A stretch of 64,000 nt of DNA from Pararhizobium polonicum. GTDB taxonomy: Bacteria; Pseudomonadota; Alphaproteobacteria; Rhizobiales; Rhizobiaceae. The first letter of the stretch is position 1; the number at the start of each line of letters is the position of its first letter. Made by a program: the position numbers and the translations under genes. Positions 63,219-64,000 of this stretch are shown piece by piece. Under the pieces are notes generated by a model. The model was not told the DNA's origin. It saw only the letters and a program-made list of their open reading frames with translations, and did not search any database. The stretch spans positions 62,001 to 126,000 of the forward strand of contig NZ_LGLV01000014.1 in NCBI RefSeq assembly GCF_001687365.1, written 5' to 3'.

Positions 63219-63614
63219 GAAACCCTCCCGGTTGTCACAAACGCGGCACCCAAGGCAATCTAGCCTGACGTGCCGCATTATGAAGACGGTTCTATCGGTG
63301 CCGGCCCGTAACATTAAGTCTAATTATCGGGTCAATTGGTGCGCAAAACGGGACAATATCCAGGCATCATTTCGCGTAGCAATGAACGGGGCGGCAGGTG
63401 ACCCTGGCTAGCATGAAAACTGGTTCATAATTGCGTTATCGGCATCCGATCCGACCTGGCACTCGCTATTTCCACAAGCGGATTCCCGTCGGCGGCAATC
63501 GATCTACCCATTAGTGCAGAAACTGGAATTGTCGTTGCTTCAACTGCGCTTCCACCCAGCAGAGGCTTGACCCATGGTGCGCGCATTCAAGCAACCACGC
63601 GACAGGAAACGACA
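63219..63614. promoter_or_regulatory. Divergent promoter region of importer set 2 and hydrolase
   Basis: This 396-bp gap separates the leftward binding-protein gene from the rightward isochorismatase-family gene and must hold both promoters. It contains the second copy of the 30-bp element (63328-63357). No other repeat or small gene was recognised. Confidence 0.5.
63328..63357. promoter_or_regulatory. 30-bp element shared by both importer promoters (copy 2)
   Basis: This is the counterpart of 57851-57880. Here the direct repeat reads GGGTCAAT and GGGACAAT, starts 21 bp apart, separated by a GCGCAAAAC-containing spacer. It lies 110-139 bases before the binding-protein start and about 260 before the divergent hydrolase start, so one factor could serve both directions. 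Confidence 0.6.
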
Positions 63615-64000
63615 TTGAAAATTCATAAATCCAGTCTTCCGGACCTCCCTCGAAACCTGGAGGATTTTATAGCGAAGCGGCGGACTGCTGTCGTGCTCTG
63701 GGATCTGCAGAACGGTCTAGCGGGCAAGGCCTATAATGTGGATGAGGTGCGGCAGAACGCGTTGCGCCTGATCGAGGCTGCCGACAATGTAGGTGTACCG
63801 GTGATCTGGAGCCGGCATATCCTGCCGCTGATCGAATACACCACCGGCCCCTTTTTGCTCTTCCTCATGAAGAAACAGAAAGTTGACGATATCGCCCTGT
63901 TGAAGCCAACGATGCAGCCCGGAATGCCTGATACCGACTTTCTGGAAGGATTGAAGCCGGCTCCGCATCACATCGTCCTTGAGAAAAGCCAGCCGTCTCT
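63615..64000 (+). CDS. Isochorismatase-family hydrolase (3' end outside window)
   Basis: The first 128 codons of a cysteine hydrolase of the isochorismatase/nicotinamidase fold. TAVVLWDLQNGLA near residues 24-36 holds the catalytic Asp, and EKSQPS near the visible end holds the catalytic Lys; the Cys would lie further right. The start is a TTG with AGGA seven bases upstream; no ATG or GTG in frame gives a better site. It is divergent from importer set 2. Members hydrolyse amides, carbamates or vinyl ethers. The insertion ILPLIEYTTGPFLLFLMKKQ after the first motif is longer than in nicotinamidases. Confidence 0.82.
   Translation, partial: MKIHKSSLPDLPRNLEDFIAKRRTAVVLWDLQNGLAGKAYNVDEVRQNALRLIEAADNVGVPVIWSRHILPLIEYTTGPFLLFLMKKQKVDDIALLKPTMQPGMPDTDFLEGLKPAPHHIVLEKSQPS

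Noticed and set aside
1..64000. Insertion sequences, integrase attachment sites, CRISPR arrays, tRNA or rRNA genes
   Set aside because: No transposase or integrase motifs, no regular spacer-repeat pattern and no cloverleaf sequences were recognised by reading; weak or degraded examples cannot be excluded without a search.

Overview
The window looks like an accessory replicon or accessory region of a GC-rich alphaproteobacterium of the Rhizobiales (Rhizobium/Agrobacterium/Ensifer type). The base composition, the dense solute-uptake operons with ATGA/GTGA stop-start overlaps, and the repeated Fbp-type, Dpp-type and TTT-type importers beside small catabolic enzymes all fit this. No rRNA, tRNA, CRISPR array, replication gene, transposase or housekeeping gene was recognised. 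The species assignment is inference.

Region A (1-15385): two Dpp/Opp-type ABC importers diverge from one AT-rich intergenic region. The leftward one (binding protein, fused double ATPase) leaves the window. The rightward operon holds a binding protein, two permeases and a fused double ATPase. It continues without a gap into two successive pairs of an NtaA/SnaA/DszA-type flavin monooxygenase and a DszC/SfnB-type acyl-CoA-dehydrogenase-fold enzyme, and ends with an Eis-like acetyltransferase. This looks like uptake and oxidative opening of a sulfur- or nitrogen-containing organic compound.

Region B (15475-26159): a leftward operon under a LacI-family regulator. It has an inositol-monophosphatase-family enzyme, an Fbp/Afu-type importer (fused permease, binding protein, ATPase), a dual-specificity-type phosphatase, a calcineurin-type phosphoesterase, a 100-residue RpiR-type DNA-binding protein and a Na/Pi-cotransporter/PhoU protein. 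A 36-bp perfect palindrome before the operon and a matching single box before the regulator gene give a concrete regulatory model. The best reading is import of a phosphate ester, intracellular dephosphorylation and disposal of phosphate.

Region C (26701-45874): organic or aromatic acid catabolism. It has a 4,5-dihydroxyphthalate-decarboxylase-like protein, two MmgE/PrpD proteins, two MFS transporters, and a compact set of LigI-like hydrolase, second decarboxylase-like protein, LigJ-type 4-oxalomesaconate hydratase and HpcH/HpaI aldolase. Two complete tripartite tricarboxylate (TTT) transporters follow, one with TctA and TctB fused, with a thiamine-diphosphate enzyme between them.

Region D (46212-64000): a LysR regulator with two helix-turn-helix domains; a tricarballylate dehydrogenase pair (TcuA/TcuB) with its own LysR gene; an operon of Fbp-type importer, third decarboxylase-like protein and a DapA-family protein lacking the catalytic lysine; an AbrB-family membrane protein; a second paralogous Fbp-type importer; and, divergently, the start of an isochorismatase-family hydrolase. 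A related 30-bp element lies upstream of both paralogous importer operons.
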